Origin: Haladaptatus halobius
GTDB lineage: Archaea; Halobacteriota; Halobacteria; Halobacteriales; Haladaptataceae
DNA length: 64,000 nt
Assembly (NCBI RefSeq): GCF_020618475.1
Contig: NZ_CP085336.1
Span: forward strand, 868,001-932,000
Direction: 5' to 3'
In this document: piece after piece, positions 62,086-64,000 of the stretch
How the letters are laid out: the number at the start of each line of letters is the position of its first letter
How positions within the stretch are numbered: the stretch's first letter is position 1
Made by a program: the position numbers and the translations under genes
Notes under the pieces: model-generated
Seen by the model: only the letters and a program-made list of their open reading frames with translations
Databases searched by the model: none
Told to the model about the DNA's origin: nothing

Positions 62086-63345
62086 ATGAACGTTTTCGAG
62101 AGCCTCCGGATAAGTTGGCGCAACATCCGCGAACACAAACTTCGCTCGACGCTGACGACGCTCGGCGTCATCATCGGCGTGGCCGCGGTCATCACGTTCG
62201 TCACGCTCGGCGCGAGTCTGCAGGCGGACATCGTCAACACCGTCGCGGGGGGGAACGCGGCGACGATGTACGTCTCCGCGCAGTCGTCGAGCCAGACCGG
62301 CCTTCCGAACTTCGGCGACGGCGGACAGACGATCTTCACCGAGCACGACATCGACGAGATTCGCTCCCTGCAAGGCGTCGAAGCCGCTGTTCCGGAGAGT
62401 GGCATCGCCGCCTCGACGGTCGGGTTCAACAACTCGACGGTGGGTCGACAGTGGGTCGTCGTGACGACGCCGTCGTACTTCGACGTGACGAACCAGGAGT
62501 TCATCGCTGGTGGCGCGTTCCAAAGCGGGGAACGCGAAGTCGTCCTGAATCGCCCCGCCACGCGGATGTTCGGGAGCGGGAACGTCTCCGTCGGGGACAA
62601 CATCACCCTCACGCGGGCCGCTGGCGGTCGACAGGTGAACGCGACGGTCGTCGGTGTCGTCGAACCGTCCGAGGAGTCGGCCCTCGGCATCAGCGAAGGG
62701 CCGACGCCGCGTATCTTCGCGCCGACCGATCCGTTCTACCAGCGAACGGTGTTCAGCCCCTCGGCGAACGAGAACCAGCGCGTCTACGGGCGAGTACTCG
62801 TGTTGGCGGAGAACCCCGAACAGGTGGACGCCGTGCAGGGTCGAGTGTACACATATCTCGGCGAGAACTCCGACGCCCGCCAGTTGAAATCGAGTAACTA
62901 CCGGTTCAAGGTCACCACGCAGGAGGAACTCATCAATCAGGTCAAACAGGTGAGCAACACGTTCACGGCGTACATCACCGGTATCGCGCTCATCTCGCTC
63001 ATCGTCGGTGCGATCGGCATCGCCAACATCATGCTCGTGAGCGTCACCGAGCGCACCCGCGAGATCGGCATCATGAAAGCCGTCGGCGCACAGAACACCG
63101 ACGTGCTCCAGTTGTTCCTGTTCGAGGCGGTGTTGCTCGGCATGTTCGGGTCGGCGTTCGGCGCACTCGCCGGACTCGGCGGTGGCTACGTCGCGGCGGA
63201 GTTCATCGGCTTACCGCTCGCGTTCCGACCCGAATGGTTCGGTATCGCCGTCGCGGTCGGTGTTCTCGTCGGTGTTCTCGCCGGACTCTATCCGGCGTGG
63301 AACGCCGCACAAATCGATCCTATCGACGCGCTTCGCTACGAGTAG
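62086..63345 (+). CDS. MacB-like ABC transporter permease
   Basis: 419 residues. N-terminal helix (KLRSTLTTLGVIIGVAAVITFVTLG), a MacB periplasmic-core domain (about 45-270; GGNAATMYVSAQSS, LQGVEAAVPESGIAAS), and three C-terminal helices typical of FtsX/MacB (IGIANIMLVSVTERTREIGIMKAVGA, then LFEAVLLGMFGSAFGALAGLGGGY). No ATPase or membrane-fusion partner is adjacent, so the ATPase must be encoded elsewhere. Intact. Confidence 0.88.
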   Translation: MNVFESLRISWRNIREHKLRSTLTTLGVIIGVAAVITFVTLGASLQADIVNTVAGGNAATMYVSAQSSSQTGLPNFGDGGQTIFTEHDIDEIRSLQGVEAAVPESGIAASTVGFNNSTVGRQWVVVTTPSYFDVTNQEFIAGGAFQSGEREVVLNRPATRMFGSGNVSVGDNITLTRAAGGRQVNATVVGVVEPSEESALGISEGPTPRIFAPTDPFYQRTVFSPSANENQRVYGRVLVLAENPEQVDAVQGRVYTYLGENSDARQLKSSNYRFKVTTQEELINQVKQVSNTFTAYITGIALISLIVGAIGIANIMLVSVTERTREIGIMKAVGAQNTDVLQLFLFEAVLLGMFGSAFGALAGLGGGYVAAEFIGLPLAFRPEWFGIAVAVGVLVGVLAGLYPAWNAAQIDPIDALRYE

Positions 63346-63566
63346 CGCACGCAAACGCTGTCGCATCACCAACCAACGACACTATTTCGAACTCGAAGGT
63401 GCCGCATCGGTCATCCAAACGGTGAGCCGGCCGCTCGTCGTGTCGTTTCCGGTTATGTACCGTCGGTGACGCCATCCGGAACTTCCTCGACCGAACCGGA
63501 AAGCTTTCCGTCGAGGGTTCGAGGTTCGGTGCGCCGGCACTGACCCCCCGCGTCTGTGCCGGTGCG

Positions 63567-63905
63567 TTATACGGTGCGGCGCTCGAACGCACGTCGCACG
63601 GCGAGCGCGACGCCGTGGTCTCGGATACGAACCGACGAGGTTCGGGAGGAGCAGAACGTGAACTCCTCGATGCGAAGCTGACGGTCGACCGGCGCGTCGC
63701 GTTTGCGCTCGGAATAATTCAGCAATCTAACGTTACTTCCAAGGGAACGACCGCCTACCGTCACCGTGTGGTCGGTATTCGTCGCTAACCCGTCGATAGC
63801 CACTGGATAACAAAGAATGAATACGGCGATAGTTCCCCCGAACGAGAACGCCCGCCGCCACGCTCCGCCGAACGGTCGCCTCCGATTCCAACCATGGCTA
63901 GCCAT
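63567..63905 (-). CDS. Hypothetical protein with one TM helix
   Basis: About 112 residues from MASHGWNRRRPFGG. One hydrophobic helix (FSFGGTIAVFILCYPVAI) then a basic, beta-rich part with TVTVGGRSLGSNVRLLNYS. Overlaps the start of the next plus-strand gene by about 12 nt. The Arg-rich composition lowers confidence. Confidence 0.4.
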   Translation of the reverse strand: MASHGWNRRRPFGGAWRRAFSFGGTIAVFILCYPVAIDGLATNTDHTVTVGGRSLGSNVRLLNYSERKRDAPVDRQLRIEEFTFCSSRTSSVRIRDHGVALAVRRAFERRTV

Positions 63906-64000
63906 CAGACGGACTCGAAAACGACACAGGAACCGCACGGACTCGGTCACGAGCTGCCATGGCTCCTCCCCGCATTGCTCGCCGGCATCTGCATCCTCTA
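63894..64000 (+). CDS. Partial gene at the window edge (membrane protein start)
   Basis: Begins MASHQTDSKTTQEPHGLGHELPWLLP and runs into a hydrophobic stretch (ALLAGICIL) before the sequence ends. It looks like the N-terminus of a membrane protein; nothing more can be said. Confidence 0.5.
   Translation, partial: MASHQTDSKTTQEPHGLGHELPWLLPALLAGICIL

Overview
This window is haloarchaeal chromosomal or megaplasmid DNA (class Halobacteria). The coding sequence is GC-rich, the proteins are strongly acidic, and promoters are archaeal: TATA boxes sit about 25-30 nt before start codons, suggesting leaderless transcripts. Families almost restricted to haloarchaea are present (HalOD1 output domain, DUF7344-type winged helices, Tat lipoproteins, a PGF-CTERM-like C-terminus), with archaeal EF-1alpha, TFB and Orc1/Cdc6. 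I saw no rRNA, tRNA, CRISPR array or intact transposon. The genus cannot be fixed from the sequence alone.

Layout. 1-10 kb: an alcohol dehydrogenase, a solitary EF-1alpha gene, a uracil-DNA glycosylase-family protein, small proteins, a flavin reductase and four decayed genes, including a receiver-GAF-histidine kinase. 10.2-13.6 kb: a replication origin. An orc1/cdc6 gene lies among ten same-direction origin-recognition-box (ORB) repeats and one inverted copy, with an AT-rich putative unwinding region. 13.6-18.7 kb: an HtrA-like protease, a lipoprotein/methyltransferase pair, and a ParA operon flanked by 12-bp-phased palindromic repeats. The same repeat recurs at 42.06 kb, and a single ORB recurs at 27.17 kb. 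18.7-30.7 kb: an ornithine-cyclodeaminase-family enzyme, an FAD oxidoreductase, an S9 peptidase, small membrane proteins, a secreted repeat protein, decayed transporters, an F420-type oxidoreductase and an EthD protein with a recent internal tandem duplication. 31-37.3 kb: a branched-chain-amino-acid-type ABC operon (binding protein, fused permease, two ATPases) followed by TrmB-like and Lrp/AsnC regulators.

37.7-49 kb: HalOD1 and DUF7344 proteins, a VOC protein, an M24-fold enzyme, an HD protein, a DUF7350-like Tat lipoprotein, a membrane protein, TFB, a phosphoribosyltransferase and a second multi-lesion histidine kinase pseudogene. 49-53 kb: a tightly packed operon (hypothetical protein, MDR dehydrogenase, PTPS-like protein without the usual cysteine, GT4 glycosyltransferase, SAM methyltransferase) that looks like an uncharacterised small-molecule pathway. 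53-64 kb: an arylsulfotransferase-like protein, an isolated nuoB-nuoCD-nuoI set without membrane subunits, HflX with an altered P-loop, a decayed YeeE/YedE pair with its regulator still intact, a universal stress protein and a MacB-type permease.

Two themes stand out. First, this is a replicon-maintenance neighbourhood: origin and partition cassette lie within 8 kb, and both types of repeat have outlying copies. Second, gene decay is heavy: at least eleven broken genes carry one-base frameshifts, nonsense codons or both, next to intact housekeeping genes.
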